From Pedobacter cryotolerans (GTDB lineage: Bacteria > Bacteroidota > Bacteroidia > Sphingobacteriales > Sphingobacteriaceae), in contig NZ_SWBO01000014.1 in assembly GCF_005116475.1 (NCBI RefSeq), positions 24,126-88,125 of the forward strand: a stretch of DNA of 64,000 bases, given 5' to 3'. Each line of letters starts with the position of its first letter. The stretch's first letter is position 1. This document shows positions 32,655 through 42,527 of this stretch, one piece after another. The translations under genes were made by a program, and so were the position numbers. The notes below the pieces were generated by a model, which saw only the letters and a program-made list of their open reading frames with translations, had not been told where the DNA came from and searched no databases.

Positions 32655-35585
32655 TTAAATCAATTCCAACAAATCATTTTTAGTTAACGATTTAAAGATA
32701 AACTCATCAGTTTTAATTAAATCACTTGCTAAGTCCTTTTTGGTCTCTTGCATCAGCATTATTTTTTCTTCAATCGTATCCTGACAAATTAAACGTACAG
32801 CCATCACATTATTTTGTTGCCCAATTCTATAAGCCCTATCTATAGCTTGGTTTTCAACAGCTGGGTTCCACCATGGATCAATTAAAAAAACATAATCGGC
32901 CTTAGTTAAATTTAAACCAACTCCACCAGCTTTTAAACTAATTAAAAATACTTTTACCGCTGCATTTTGTTGAAAAGAATTAACCACTTCTTCCCTATTT
33001 TTTGTTGTTCCTGTTAAGTAAGCAAAAGCAATATTTCGTTGTTCTAACTGCTCTTTAACCAAATCTAACATACTTACAAATTGAGAAAACACTAAAATAT
33101 TATGGTTAGTTGATTTATTTTCAATCTGCTCTAATAATACATCCATTTTTGCAGAAGCATTTCCATAGTTTTTTTCTTTACTCAATATTGCTGGCGAATT
33201 ACAAATTTGTCTTAATTTGGTAATCCCCTGTAAAACATGCATACTACTTTTAGTAAGTTCATTTTCTGGGTTACCCATTAAATAATCGCGGATTTCAGTT
33301 CTACAACTTTCGTAAATTTCACGTTGCTGTGTACCCATTTCGCAATAAATTGTAATTTCTGTTTTATCGGGCAATTCTTTTGCAACTTGTTCTTTTGTTC
33401 TTCTCAGTACAAATGGATTAATTTTTCGTTGCAATTCGGTTGCACGTTTGGCATCTTTAAACTGATCTATCGGCACGGAGTAAATTTGCTTAAATTGCTC
33501 TTTAGAACCTAATAAACCCGGACAAGCGAAAGATAGCTGTCCGTACAAATCAAAAGTATTATTTTCTATTGGTGTACCCGTAAGTACAATTTTATTGCGA
33601 GATTGCAGCAACCTCACTGCCTTGTACCTCTGCGAATCGGTATTTTTTATATTTTGTGATTCATCTAAAAAGATATAGTTAAAACGGTAATCTTTTAAGA
33701 ACTTGATATCAGATAAAAGCGTTCCATAAGAAGTAAGCACAACTTCGTACTGATTAAAGTCTTTTGCAACTTTAGCCCTATCAGCCCCATAAATTGTAAG
33801 TAATTTTAAACTTGGCGCAAACTTTTCAATTTCCTTTTGCCAATTAAATACCAGAGAAGCAGGCACAACTACTAAATTTGTTTGATGAGCGTGTTTTTCT
33901 CGTTGAGATAGGATAAATGCTAAAACCTGAATAGTTTTTCCCAATCCCATATCATCTGCCAAACAACCACCAAAATTAAATTCATCTAAAAAGTTAAGCC
34001 AAATTAATCCTTCCTTTTGATAATCTCGTAAAGTTGCCTTTAAACCTTCGGGAACAGCTATTGTTGCAATATTGTTAAATCCAGCCAATTTGGTTTTATA
34101 AAGCTCTATGCGTTGTTTACTTTCTACATCTAATAGTTCAGTTTCATATAATTCTTCTACAGTTGCGTAATTAACGTTTGGCGTATGCAGTGTTTCTTCA
34201 ACAATTTCTGCGGCAGCAAAATATGCCTCAAACTTTGCTAACCATTCAGCAGGCAAAATACCTGTAGTACCATCATCTAATTGCACAAATTTGCTTTTGT
34301 TTCTGATAGATTTATGTAAGTGCTTTAAAGAAACCGTTTGTTTGTTAAATTTAACTTTAATGGCGGTTTCAAACCAATCTACACCACTAATTACATTGAT
34401 ATTAATTTTAGCCTGATAAGCACTTAACTTGTTGTTTTTTAAATTATTGAAACCCAAAATAGCAATTCCTTTACTTCGCCAAGCTTCAAAAGCAGTTAAA
34501 AACCATTCTGGCGCTAAAAAATGTTTGCGATGCATATAAAAGCAATCGGTATGCAATTGTTCAGAAAACTCAGGTATTTGCTCCTCAAAATAAGGATGCA
34601 TTTTAGCAATATTTGTGATAAACTGCAGTTCTTTATCTTCATCTCGTTCTAAAGTAAAAAGTTTGCCACGCTTATCTTTAGCCTGAATTTGTTTTTTAGA
34701 TATTACCGGAATTTCTAATCCACCGTAGCGCATTACTGGAGTAAGTAATACAAAATCTTCCGATTCGGTGAGGTAAATGATTTGTTCATTCTCCAAATCA
34801 AAGCCTTGCTCAATAAATTGTTTTTGTGTTGCGGGTTTTAAGTAAGAATAATTGATTTTAATTTTTTCTTCAAGATGCGAAAGTATATTTTGCTGAAAAT
34901 CCTCATAATCCACCCGATCAATAACTACATTATTTTGTTGCTTCTTAAAAAAATCAATAACATGGATAAAATGTGGGTTAGAGATTAAATAAAAATGGTT
35001 TTTAACCTGTACAAAATATTGATATTTGAGAATTAAATCTTCCAGATTATAAACTTTATTTGCCAAATGCAACCAGCCAGAAATAGCAAAACTATCTCCT
35101 CTTTCATCAACATTAATTTCGAGATTTAATTTTAATACAACCACAGTAATCTCTACCAATGTACTGGCATTTAAAGTGCTACCCGCTTTTTCATCGTGCT
35201 GATAAAATTTAACTTGGTAAGGATTTTTAGCAATTGCTTTTAAGGCCGCAACTTCTGTGTCATTTCTTCCTTCGCTGTAATTATTTTTGAAACGAGATAT
35301 GCCAGTGTAAAATTTAATCTCATCTTGCTTTTCGGCTTTCCAAACAAAATCCAAAGGATCTAAAATTTTAATCGGATTTTTAGGCTTTCCACTTTGTGTA
35401 AACGCTACGTTAGCCAATTCTACAACTAAATGTCGGTAATACTTATGCCGACTAAAAATTACAATTTTAGGCAAAAAATGATCATCAACAAGATTTAATG
35501 TGGTGGCTTTTTGTTGATTTATAATTGGTAAAAGCCTTTCAAAATCGGGCTTTTCTTTATCAAAATCTTGGTTATCTATCATCAT
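32655..35585 (-). CDS. SNF2-family DEAD/DEAH-box ATP-dependent helicase/translocase
   Basis: A 976-residue cytoplasmic protein. The first about 500 residues are a family-specific N-terminal region of unknown role; no zinc-finger SWIM motif is visible. The SNF2 motor follows: Walker A ADDMGLGKTIQVLAFIL near residue 540, Walker B region IFLDESQNIKN, motif III VLTGTPIENN, and helicase-C motifs NILVFSQFVSMLDLV and AVENQAIDRAYRIGQQNN near the end. Such proteins are widespread in Bacteroidetes and are related to RapA/HepA, which act on stalled RNA polymerase. The target here is unknown. It stands alone, between the susCD terminator and a divergent DoxX-like gene. Confidence 0.92.
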   Translation of the reverse strand: MMIDNQDFDKEKPDFERLLPIINQQKATTLNLVDDHFLPKIVIFSRHKYYRHLVVELANVAFTQSGKPKNPIKILDPLDFVWKAEKQDEIKFYTGISRFKNNYSEGRNDTEVAALKAIAKNPYQVKFYQHDEKAGSTLNASTLVEITVVVLKLNLEINVDERGDSFAISGWLHLANKVYNLEDLILKYQYFVQVKNHFYLISNPHFIHVIDFFKKQQNNVVIDRVDYEDFQQNILSHLEEKIKINYSYLKPATQKQFIEQGFDLENEQIIYLTESEDFVLLTPVMRYGGLEIPVISKKQIQAKDKRGKLFTLERDEDKELQFITNIAKMHPYFEEQIPEFSEQLHTDCFYMHRKHFLAPEWFLTAFEAWRSKGIAILGFNNLKNNKLSAYQAKININVISGVDWFETAIKVKFNKQTVSLKHLHKSIRNKSKFVQLDDGTTGILPAEWLAKFEAYFAAAEIVEETLHTPNVNYATVEELYETELLDVESKQRIELYKTKLAGFNNIATIAVPEGLKATLRDYQKEGLIWLNFLDEFNFGGCLADDMGLGKTIQVLAFILSQREKHAHQTNLVVVPASLVFNWQKEIEKFAPSLKLLTIYGADRAKVAKDFNQYEVVLTSYGTLLSDIKFLKDYRFNYIFLDESQNIKNTDSQRYKAVRLLQSRNKIVLTGTPIENNTFDLYGQLSFACPGLLGSKEQFKQIYSVPIDQFKDAKRATELQRKINPFVLRRTKEQVAKELPDKTEITIYCEMGTQQREIYESCRTEIRDYLMGNPENELTKSSMHVLQGITKLRQICNSPAILSKEKNYGNASAKMDVLLEQIENKSTNHNILVFSQFVSMLDLVKEQLEQRNIAFAYLTGTTKNREEVVNSFQQNAAVKVFLISLKAGGVGLNLTKADYVFLIDPWWNPAVENQAIDRAYRIGQQNNVMAVRLICQDTIEEKIMLMQETKKDLASDLIKTDEFIFKSLTKNDLLELI

Positions 35586-35689
35586 TTACTGGCGGATAAA
35601 GATAAGAGAAATAGCATAATTTGTGCAATCAAAAAAACATGCATACCCATTTAATTGTAGTGTTTAAACTTTACATTTATAACAAAAAA

Positions 35690-36109
35690 ATGAAATCAAC
35701 ACAAACTACATTTATACAACATACGGTAAGAATAATTTTAGGCATTTTTATGGTTGCTGCCGCGATTGGACATTTCACATTCCAAAGAGCCGAGTTTCAG
35801 GCTCAAGTACCTAATTGGGTACCATTAAGTAAAGATGCAGTAGTTTTGCTATCTGGCATAGCCGAAATAAGCTTAGGACTAGCCATGCTTTTTTGGAGAA
35901 AACAGCGTATAAATGTTGGCATTGCTTTGGCGATTTTTTATGTATTAATTTTTCCGGGCAACATAGCACAATACCTCAATAAAACGGATGCTTTTGGTTT
36001 AAATAAAGATAGTGCCCGATTAATGCGCTTATTTTTTCAGCCTGTTCTTATATTTTTAGCTTTATGGTGTACGGGAGCTTTAAAATTTTTGTTCCAAAAA
36101 AGGACTTAA
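35690..36109 (+). CDS. DoxX-like four-helix membrane protein
   Basis: A 139-residue membrane protein with four hydrophobic helices: VRIILGIFMVAAAIGHFTF, AVVLLSGIAEISLGLAMLF, VGIALAIFYVLIFPGNIAQY and FQPVLIFLALWCTGALKFLF. The DoxX/MauE group has this layout, often near redox enzymes. The start at 35690 (MKSTQTTFIQHTVR) is preferred over 35621: the first 23 codons of the longer frame show no conserved pattern and extend into the space needed for a promoter. Function is unknown. Confidence 0.8.
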   Translation: MKSTQTTFIQHTVRIILGIFMVAAAIGHFTFQRAEFQAQVPNWVPLSKDAVVLLSGIAEISLGLAMLFWRKQRINVGIALAIFYVLIFPGNIAQYLNKTDAFGLNKDSARLMRLFFQPVLIFLALWCTGALKFLFQKRT

Positions 36110-36187
36110 CCTTATTGAAATAAAAAATTCAACAACAAAAACTAAACTCATTTTTTGTGTGTTGTAAGGGTATATTTTAATTTCCTT

Positions 36188-36367
36188 ATGCAAACAACTT
36201 TCGTAACCAAAAAACCAGTTAAATTAACTAAAAGCGAAAATCCCATTCTGTTTAAAAGAACTATTATTGAGTTTGAAGAAGAGGCAAAAACTCACATTCT
36301 TCCCATTAAAAAAAATACCGCTGCTAGATTTAAATATCCAACAAATGGTTTATATGGATTGTTGTAA
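36188..36367 (+). CDS. Small hypothetical protein
   Basis: A possible 59-residue protein starting MQTTFVTKKPVKLTKSEN. It has no membrane segment or signal. It is basic with short patches IIEFEEEAKTH and ILPIKKNTAARFKYPTNGLY. I do not recognise it. Support is only the open frame, sensible codon use and fit into a 430-bp gap between neighbours on the same strand. Confidence 0.4.
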   Translation: MQTTFVTKKPVKLTKSENPILFKRTIIEFEEEAKTHILPIKKNTAARFKYPTNGLYGLL

Positions 36368-36541
36368 AATCGATAAAAAAATCAAAAATAGCAGCTTTAA
36401 GAAAGATTTATAATCGTACATCTTTTAGCCTATAAATTTATCACTAACAAATTTAAATAGATTTACTCTTATTTGGTTTTGTTTTCTTTAAATCCACTTC
36501 TTAAAAATTTACGTAATTAATGGCTACTTTAGTTAATATTT

Positions 36542-36928
36542 ATGGAAATTGTGAAAACGCAAACAGAGCTAAATGTGATGAATTATGAGCGATTGCTCAT
36601 TAAAGCTATTAAAAACTCAAATTTAACGCTATTAAATGATTTGATACATAGCAATTTTATGTTTCTGCATCCAACTGGGCAGGTTTTAAACAAAAAAATG
36701 TATGTTGAATTGTTTAAGCGTAAACAGATTTTTGTAGATTGGCTTACCACATCAGATTATATTATTAACAAAGTTGATGATGTAATCACAGTATCTGTGC
36801 TCATTAAATCTACATGGGAATTTCATGATCAGAAAAACAATGGTTCTTTTAGATATTTACGTACATGGAAACAAAATGGAGAAAGCATGCAACTTATCTC
36901 TATTTCTTGTGTTCAAATTAAACAATGA
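36542..36928 (+). CDS. NTF2-like (DUF4440) family protein
   Basis: A 128-residue soluble protein with the cone-shaped NTF2 pattern: an N-terminal helix (YERLLIKAIKNSNLTLLNDL), LIHSNFMFLHPTGQVLNKKM, and three late strands (VITVSVLIKSTWEF, GSFRYLRTWKQNGESMQLIS). DUF4440 proteins are either small enzymes or binding proteins; no catalytic pair can be named here. It stands alone. Confidence 0.78.
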   Translation: MEIVKTQTELNVMNYERLLIKAIKNSNLTLLNDLIHSNFMFLHPTGQVLNKKMYVELFKRKQIFVDWLTTSDYIINKVDDVITVSVLIKSTWEFHDQKNNGSFRYLRTWKQNGESMQLISISCVQIKQ

Positions 36929-37357
36929 ATACGATAATCAATTAGTTAATTTGATAAATCCAATATAATTGAATTACTATTATAGTGTTTCTACTTAATT
37001 AAAACCGAGCAATCGTGATAGAGTGATTACCTCTTTTTTAAGCGCAATAATAATCGAACTTTTAGGTTGCTAAAACTTAGTTAAGTTCATCAGCTATAAT
37101 TACCTATTTTTTCCGCTAAATAGGTATCTGTCAAAAATCCACACTTACAAAATATTCTACCTTGGAATTATTTTCGACCTAATGTCATGGGTCAAAGTAT
37201 CCACATTTTTAATAAACACGATTATTTCAAATGATGGCCAAATAAAGGTTGCATGGGTTATCATATCCGTGCTGGTGGGTAGTTAAAAATACCAAAACAA
37301 GGGGATTTCAGCACCCGCCCACCCTGTTTAACTTTAACCTAATCAAACTTAAACATC
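36929..37357. other. Intergenic region upstream of the beta-propeller/kinase operon
   Basis: A 429-bp non-coding gap. The right end holds GC-rich inverted pairs: GTGCTG (37269-37274) with CAGCAC (37309-37314), and neighbouring GGTGGG with CCCACC, which could fold as a hairpin in the leader of the next gene. No promoter could be assigned. Confidence 0.4.
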
Positions 37358-39505
37358 ATGACAAATAAAAAACTATGCTTATTGATACTCTGCGGATTGA
37401 CAATGACTATGCCAGCTGCTGCTCAGTTGGGCAAACTCAAAAGTTTAATGGGCAAAAAAGACAAAACCGAAGCAAAAGCAGAAAACACTGAAAAAAAACC
37501 GTCAGAAACGGCAACAACTAACAGCGAGGTTACGCCTAGCGATAACGATAACTTAAAGAGCAGTGCTCAATCATGGAACTTTGAATTCGACCGCAACATG
37601 GACTGGTTTAGGTTAAGTCCAACTGGAAAGATAATCGCCGCCACCAATGATGCGCTATATGGTCTAGATCCAGCTACAGGAAAATTAGCTTGGAAACATG
37701 ACAATCTTAAAAACTTAACTAGAGAAAATTACAACCCAATAGAAAACTCACCCTTCATTGCTATTGTTACTGGAGGAATGATGAGTATGCAACAGATCGT
37801 ACTTGACGTTTCAAGCGGAAAAATCATTGCCGATACCAAGCAGCTGGGCATGAAAATGGTTAACAAACGCTATACTGTTCCATCCCTTGGCGGCATTATA
37901 TTCACTGGCTACCTTAACAATGCGCCTTCCATTGTTTTCATAGACGCCGCTACTGGAGAAAAGAAGTGGACAATGAGCAATATTTTTGAGAGTGCCAGCG
38001 AAACCTTGGTTGCGAAACCTTTGGCAATTGATCAGCAGTCGCTCCTGTTAGCCACCACTAAACGAATTTACAATGTAGATGTAAAATCTGGCACCGTAAA
38101 ATGGACAGCTGATTTCAAAACCAGCATTACTGATGGTTTACTGGCTACCGAAATACAGCAAGAGGCGCAGGACAAAGAGAGTAGCAAGGCAGGTGAAAAA
38201 AAAGGAGGACTAATGGGTACACTCGGCGGACTAGGCAGCGTGCCTGGTTTGGGCGGTATTGGCAAGGCAGCTGGAACGGCGGGAGCGGCAAACAAAATGG
38301 GAAGCATGGGAGGCAGTATGCGTGATGCAATGGCAGCAACTGCCGATGCTGCTTATGGCAAGTTCCTGATTATGGATCAACAGCCTGGTATCGTTTATTA
38401 TTACTGCAATAACGCGATGACTGCATTTGACTCCAAAACAGGTCAACAGATCTGGAAGCCAATCAAATTTTCTGATCCAGTAGCCCAAATGCTTTTTGAG
38501 GAAAGAGGTTTTCTGGTAGCAACCGATGATAAGCGTGCAGAGCTGATGCTCTTAGACTATAAAACAGGTGAACCTAAATGGCAACCCGTGACCCTTAGAG
38601 GCAGAATAACAGCACTCAAACTTCAGGAAAACAAACTGGCTGTGGCCTCGGCAAAAGAATCGGGTAATAATTTTATCAACATCGTAGACCTTAACAATGG
38701 GAGCTCGGCGTCTAAATCAGATCTTAAAGTGAGCGGAAGCATTAGGGATATCAAACAGAACAACAAAGGATTGATTTACCGTACCGATAAGGAAATGAAT
38801 ATTCAGGATATTAATACTGGAAAAGACTTGTGGGAGAAATCACTTAACTATAAACAAGGAGGAGGACTTGGTGTAGACAAAGGCGAGAAAACCTATTTTT
38901 GGGCAAATTCGCAATTACACATAGTGGAAAACTCAACTGGCGAGTACAAAACATTGGGAAAAGTTTTAAAGTTTGGCGGAGATGAATTGCCAAATGCTAT
39001 CGAGTTGAGAGATAAAGGCGTGCTGATTAGTGCTGAGCAAAATATGGCACTGTTTGACTTTGATGGAAATCTGATTTACCACGTATACAAGCAAGCGCCC
39101 GGAACCAGTCTTGCCAACAAAATACTTAACATTACTGCAATGGCTGTATCAGTTAGTCAATCTGCAGCGCATGGCTACCAAGCTGGACTTTCTGGACCGA
39201 ACACCAGTAGCTACAATAGCCACATGGAAAGCTCTGATCGTTGGGCAAACCTTGGAGGAGCAGCACTTGCTGATATGAAAAGAAGATTTACTGCTACACA
39301 GGATGCAAAAAACTATATGGTAATGTTAACCGATATTAAAGGGCAACAGGATGGTTACGGATTGCTAAGAGTTAACAAAGATACTGGCAAGGTAGAAGCT
39401 ATGGTGGTACTCAACGATAAAAAGCCTGACTATCTTTCTGATGAAACAGAAAATATGCTTTTTTACAAAAACGGAAAAAAAGAAATCATTGGCTACAAGA
39501 TGTAA
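37358..39505 (+). CDS. Secreted PQQ-like beta-propeller protein with Gly-rich insert
   Basis: A 715-residue secreted protein. Signal peptide ends PAAAQ (about residue 22); a Lys/Glu/Thr-rich linker follows to about residue 70. Then come propeller-type repeats: ALYGLDPATGKLAWKHDN, IDAATGEKKWTM, VKSGTVKWTADF, AFDSKTGQQIWKP, LDYKTGEPKWQP, DINTGKDLWEKS. Between about residues 270 and 325 an insert rich in Gly and Ala (GGLMGTLGGLGSVPGLGGIG) interrupts the propeller and looks like a glycine zipper. It may be the sensing or scaffold partner of the TPR kinase encoded 6 bp downstream. Codons are more GC-rich than in flanking genes. Enzyme activity is not expected from what I can see. Confidence 0.8.
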   Translation: MTNKKLCLLILCGLTMTMPAAAQLGKLKSLMGKKDKTEAKAENTEKKPSETATTNSEVTPSDNDNLKSSAQSWNFEFDRNMDWFRLSPTGKIIAATNDALYGLDPATGKLAWKHDNLKNLTRENYNPIENSPFIAIVTGGMMSMQQIVLDVSSGKIIADTKQLGMKMVNKRYTVPSLGGIIFTGYLNNAPSIVFIDAATGEKKWTMSNIFESASETLVAKPLAIDQQSLLLATTKRIYNVDVKSGTVKWTADFKTSITDGLLATEIQQEAQDKESSKAGEKKGGLMGTLGGLGSVPGLGGIGKAAGTAGAANKMGSMGGSMRDAMAATADAAYGKFLIMDQQPGIVYYYCNNAMTAFDSKTGQQIWKPIKFSDPVAQMLFEERGFLVATDDKRAELMLLDYKTGEPKWQPVTLRGRITALKLQENKLAVASAKESGNNFINIVDLNNGSSASKSDLKVSGSIRDIKQNNKGLIYRTDKEMNIQDINTGKDLWEKSLNYKQGGGLGVDKGEKTYFWANSQLHIVENSTGEYKTLGKVLKFGGDELPNAIELRDKGVLISAEQNMALFDFDGNLIYHVYKQAPGTSLANKILNITAMAVSVSQSAAHGYQAGLSGPNTSSYNSHMESSDRWANLGGAALADMKRRFTATQDAKNYMVMLTDIKGQQDGYGLLRVNKDTGKVEAMVVLNDKKPDYLSDETENMLFYKNGKKEIIGYKM

Positions 39506-39511
39506 AAGAAA

Positions 39512-41626
39512 ATGTTATTTTTAATCATGCTTTCTCCCAAAATACATCCCATCTTACTATTACTGGCAATCCTATCGATTGCCAGTAATGTCTGTGCTCA
39601 AAAACAGACTGCTATTGAACAACTGATTAATGCTAAAACATCACGGGCTAAATCTCTTATCTATTCTAATGCCAAGGAAAGTGCTCGAGTAGCAGACACG
39701 GTTATACAACTTAGTCGTAAACACAACAAGCCACTAAACGAGGCTACCGGATGGAATGTGAAGGGAATAATCATGTCATTTATCGGCACTCCCGATAGCG
39801 CATTAATTTATTTTGAAAAAACAGAACAAATTGGACTACGTATAAACGACAAATTAACTATTGCGAAGGCCAGGCAGAACAAAAATCTTCCATTATCGAA
39901 ACTAGGCAAGTATGACCAAGCATTGCAAACCTGTTTAGAGGCGCTAAAGCTTTATCAAGAAATTGACAATAAAGCTAGTCAAGCGGGTTGTTTAGCAGAC
40001 ATTGGAAATATCCTTATCAGATCAAACAAAGCTAAGCAGGCTATAGCATATCTGCAGGATGCCATTGACATTGCAGAACAAATAAATGATGAGAGTTTAA
40101 AGCCAAATTTTTACAACTCCATTGCAGTGGCCTACCTTCAAACAGCACAGTATGCTCTAGCTAAACAAACCTATCAAAAAGCACTCCTACTTGCTGAGAA
40201 ATTCAACCGTACAAATAACCAGATTTCCATATTGATGAATCTTGGTGATCTGGTTTGGCAAAGCGAAAGGGACGGAAAGTCTTCAACGGCCTATTACCTC
40301 AAAGCTGAAAAGCTGGCTATCGCTTACGGTGATGAATCCAAGCTCAGTGCTATCTACCAAAACTTGGGAAATATAGAAAGCGCTGGTGGTAACAACCAAG
40401 CAGCAATGACGTATGCCATTAAGGCACGAGACTTGGCAATCAAAACCCGAGATTTGGAAACACAAGAGCGCATTTTTAATTCTCTGGCCAGCTACAGCAG
40501 CAAGGCGAACGATTTTAAGCAGGCCTATCAAGCAGGGCAAATTCGGGATAGCCTTTACCGCATCCTATTTGATAAACGTGCAACGGAAAACATGAACGAA
40601 CTCCAAACCCGTTATCAAACCGAAAAAAAGCAACACCAGATTGACCTACTGAATCGGCAGAACCAGATACAAGTTTTGCAGCTAACACAAAAAAACCTTC
40701 TGCTAGGTAACAATCAGCTTTTACTAACCAAGAACGAGCTACAGCTTCGAAATCAAAACCTAAGCCTTGCCCAACAGTACCGACAACTAGAAAGCAATAA
40801 GCTCGAATCAAAATCAAGAAGCCAGCAGCTGCAAATCTTAAATACAGAAAACAAACTTCAAAAACTCCAGCTTAAGGAACGCAATATTATTATAGCGGTG
40901 GCTGTATCGGTTTTAATACTCTTGATACTTTTGGGCCTATTACTTTATAACCGGTATAAGCTCAAACAACAACAAAAGCAAAATTTTCTGCAACAGCAGG
41001 CCGCCAGTGCTGTAATCTCAGCTGAAACTAATGAAAGAAACCGCATAGCAAATGAATTACACGACGGACTTGGCCAACTCTTTTCGGCTGTAAAACTCAA
41101 TCTTTCGGGCATTAGCGAACAGCTAAGCTTCAAAGACCGCCAAAGTGAAGAGGTTTTTTATAAAACCATGGATATGGTAGACGAAAGTTGCAAGGAGGTA
41201 AGAGTTATTTCTCACCAGATGGCACCCAATGTACTGCTTAAATCTGGATTGGCTGCTGCGGTACGGGATTTTATCAGCAAAATAGATGATCGCCGGCTTA
41301 AAATAAATTTAGAAACCGTTGGGCTACAGCAAAGGCTTGGTCAGAACATCGAGGCGGTGCTTTATCGAGTTATTCAAGAATCGGTAAACAATGTAATCAA
41401 GCATTCGGGCGCCACTTCGTTAGATATACAGTTGAGCAAAGATGAGGATAGCATCAATGCGATGATTGAGGACAATGGGAAAGGTTTTGATACCAGCAAG
41501 CTTTCCCAATCCAACGGCATAGGTTTAAAGAATATTAAAAGCAGGGTAGATTTTTTGCAAGGAAATGTCGATTTTTCTTCAACGCCAGGCCAAGGTACCC
41601 TGATAGCTATTCACATCCCTATTTAA
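39512..41626 (+). CDS. TPR-containing sensor histidine kinase (HisKA_3/NarX type)
   Basis: A 704-residue membrane kinase. It has an N-terminal signal/anchor (start 39512 or 39527), a periplasmic run of about six TPR-like helical hairpins to about residue 330, a coiled coil rich in Gln and Leu (330-445), one membrane helix (IIAVAVSVLILLILLGLLLY), then the HisKA_3 motif NERNRIANELHDGLGQ with phospho-His, and HATPase YRVIQESVNNVIKHSG with DNGKGFD and NGIGLKNIKSRV. This TPR-coil-kinase layout is common in Bacteroidetes. It lies 6 bp after the propeller gene and 6 bp before its regulator. The signal it senses is unknown. Confidence 0.93.
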   Translation: MLFLIMLSPKIHPILLLLAILSIASNVCAQKQTAIEQLINAKTSRAKSLIYSNAKESARVADTVIQLSRKHNKPLNEATGWNVKGIIMSFIGTPDSALIYFEKTEQIGLRINDKLTIAKARQNKNLPLSKLGKYDQALQTCLEALKLYQEIDNKASQAGCLADIGNILIRSNKAKQAIAYLQDAIDIAEQINDESLKPNFYNSIAVAYLQTAQYALAKQTYQKALLLAEKFNRTNNQISILMNLGDLVWQSERDGKSSTAYYLKAEKLAIAYGDESKLSAIYQNLGNIESAGGNNQAAMTYAIKARDLAIKTRDLETQERIFNSLASYSSKANDFKQAYQAGQIRDSLYRILFDKRATENMNELQTRYQTEKKQHQIDLLNRQNQIQVLQLTQKNLLLGNNQLLLTKNELQLRNQNLSLAQQYRQLESNKLESKSRSQQLQILNTENKLQKLQLKERNIIIAVAVSVLILLILLGLLLYNRYKLKQQQKQNFLQQQAASAVISAETNERNRIANELHDGLGQLFSAVKLNLSGISEQLSFKDRQSEEVFYKTMDMVDESCKEVRVISHQMAPNVLLKSGLAAAVRDFISKIDDRRLKINLETVGLQQRLGQNIEAVLYRVIQESVNNVIKHSGATSLDIQLSKDEDSINAMIEDNGKGFDTSKLSQSNGIGLKNIKSRVDFLQGNVDFSSTPGQGTLIAIHIPI

Positions 41627-41632
41627 AATATA

Positions 41633-42268
41633 ATGAACAATCATCACCAACATCGCATCTTTATTGTAGACGATCATCAGCTTGTTATCGAAGGCATACG
41701 CTCCTTACTTGCTGATGCTCCAAATTACCTCCTTTCTGGCTTTTCCCATTTGCCCTTGCAGGTACTTGAGCTGTTGGATGAAAATCCGACTGATATATTA
41801 CTAACAGATATCAGTATGCCACTGATGAGTGGTATTGAACTGACAAGATTGGTTAAGAAGAAATTTCCTAGTATAAAAATAATTGCTATATCGATGCATA
41901 GTGAAGGAGTTGTTATTAAAGAAATGGTTGATGCAGGAATATCTGGTTATATCCTTAAAAATACTGGGCGGGCAGAACTCATAGAAGCATTAGACAGAGT
42001 TCGCAGCGGAGGTACTTATTTTGGAGAAGAAATTACTAGAGAAATTCTGAACAGTTTTACGGCCCGAGACCAAGAACAAAAGCTTACAAACAGAGAGATA
42101 GAAATTATTAAATTGATTAATGAAGAATATGGAAACAAACAGATTTCGAGTAAACTTTTTATCAGCGAGCGTACTGTAGAAACTCATCGAAAAAACATAT
42201 TCAGAAAAACTAATACCCAATCAGTAGTAGGGCTACTAAAATACGCAGCGCAACATAAATTCATTTAG
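41633..42268 (+). CDS. NarL/FixJ-type response regulator
   Basis: A 211-residue regulator. The receiver domain (1-125) has DDHQ acidic residues, the phospho-acceptor Asp in DILLTDISMPLMSG, Ser in AISMHSE and Lys in YILKNTG. A LuxR-type helix-turn-helix follows near residue 145: LTNREIEIIKLINEEYGNKQ and SERTVETHRKNIFRKTNTQS. It is 6 bp after the TPR kinase gene and is its clear partner. Targets cannot be told; the propeller gene may be one. Confidence 0.95.
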   Translation: MNNHHQHRIFIVDDHQLVIEGIRSLLADAPNYLLSGFSHLPLQVLELLDENPTDILLTDISMPLMSGIELTRLVKKKFPSIKIIAISMHSEGVVIKEMVDAGISGYILKNTGRAELIEALDRVRSGGTYFGEEITREILNSFTARDQEQKLTNREIEIIKLINEEYGNKQISSKLFISERTVETHRKNIFRKTNTQSVVGLLKYAAQHKFI

Positions 42269-42494
42269 GTAAAAGCTCTAAAATAAGTCAACACATTTTT
42301 TCCAAGATTTGTATCGTATTATTTTAAGTTAATCAGAAACTGAATTAAGGTATGCATCAATAACCCATGTAATTAGAAGAAGAAAATGGGAAATGTATAA
42401 AAAATTACCAAAATTATTGATGCTATAAAAAAGCTGCATAAAAATTTATCCAGCACAGGCATCTCTATTAAAAGCTTTTATAAATCTTTATAAG

Positions 42495-42527
42495 CCAAAA
42501 GGTTAAATACTGGTGTTAACCTTTTGG
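42495..42527. terminator. Perfect 12-bp hairpin at the end of the acyltransferase gene
   Basis: CCAAAAGGTTAA - 9-nt loop - TTAACCTTTTGG. The right arm includes the stop codon of the acyltransferase gene. A T tract is lacking, so termination is probable but weaker for both converging genes. Confidence 0.6.

Noticed and set aside
38068..38488. Three minus-strand open frames within the propeller gene
   Set aside because: They arise from the Gly/Ala-rich insert read backwards, which gives Pro/Cys-rich nonsense proteins; the plus-strand gene is clear.
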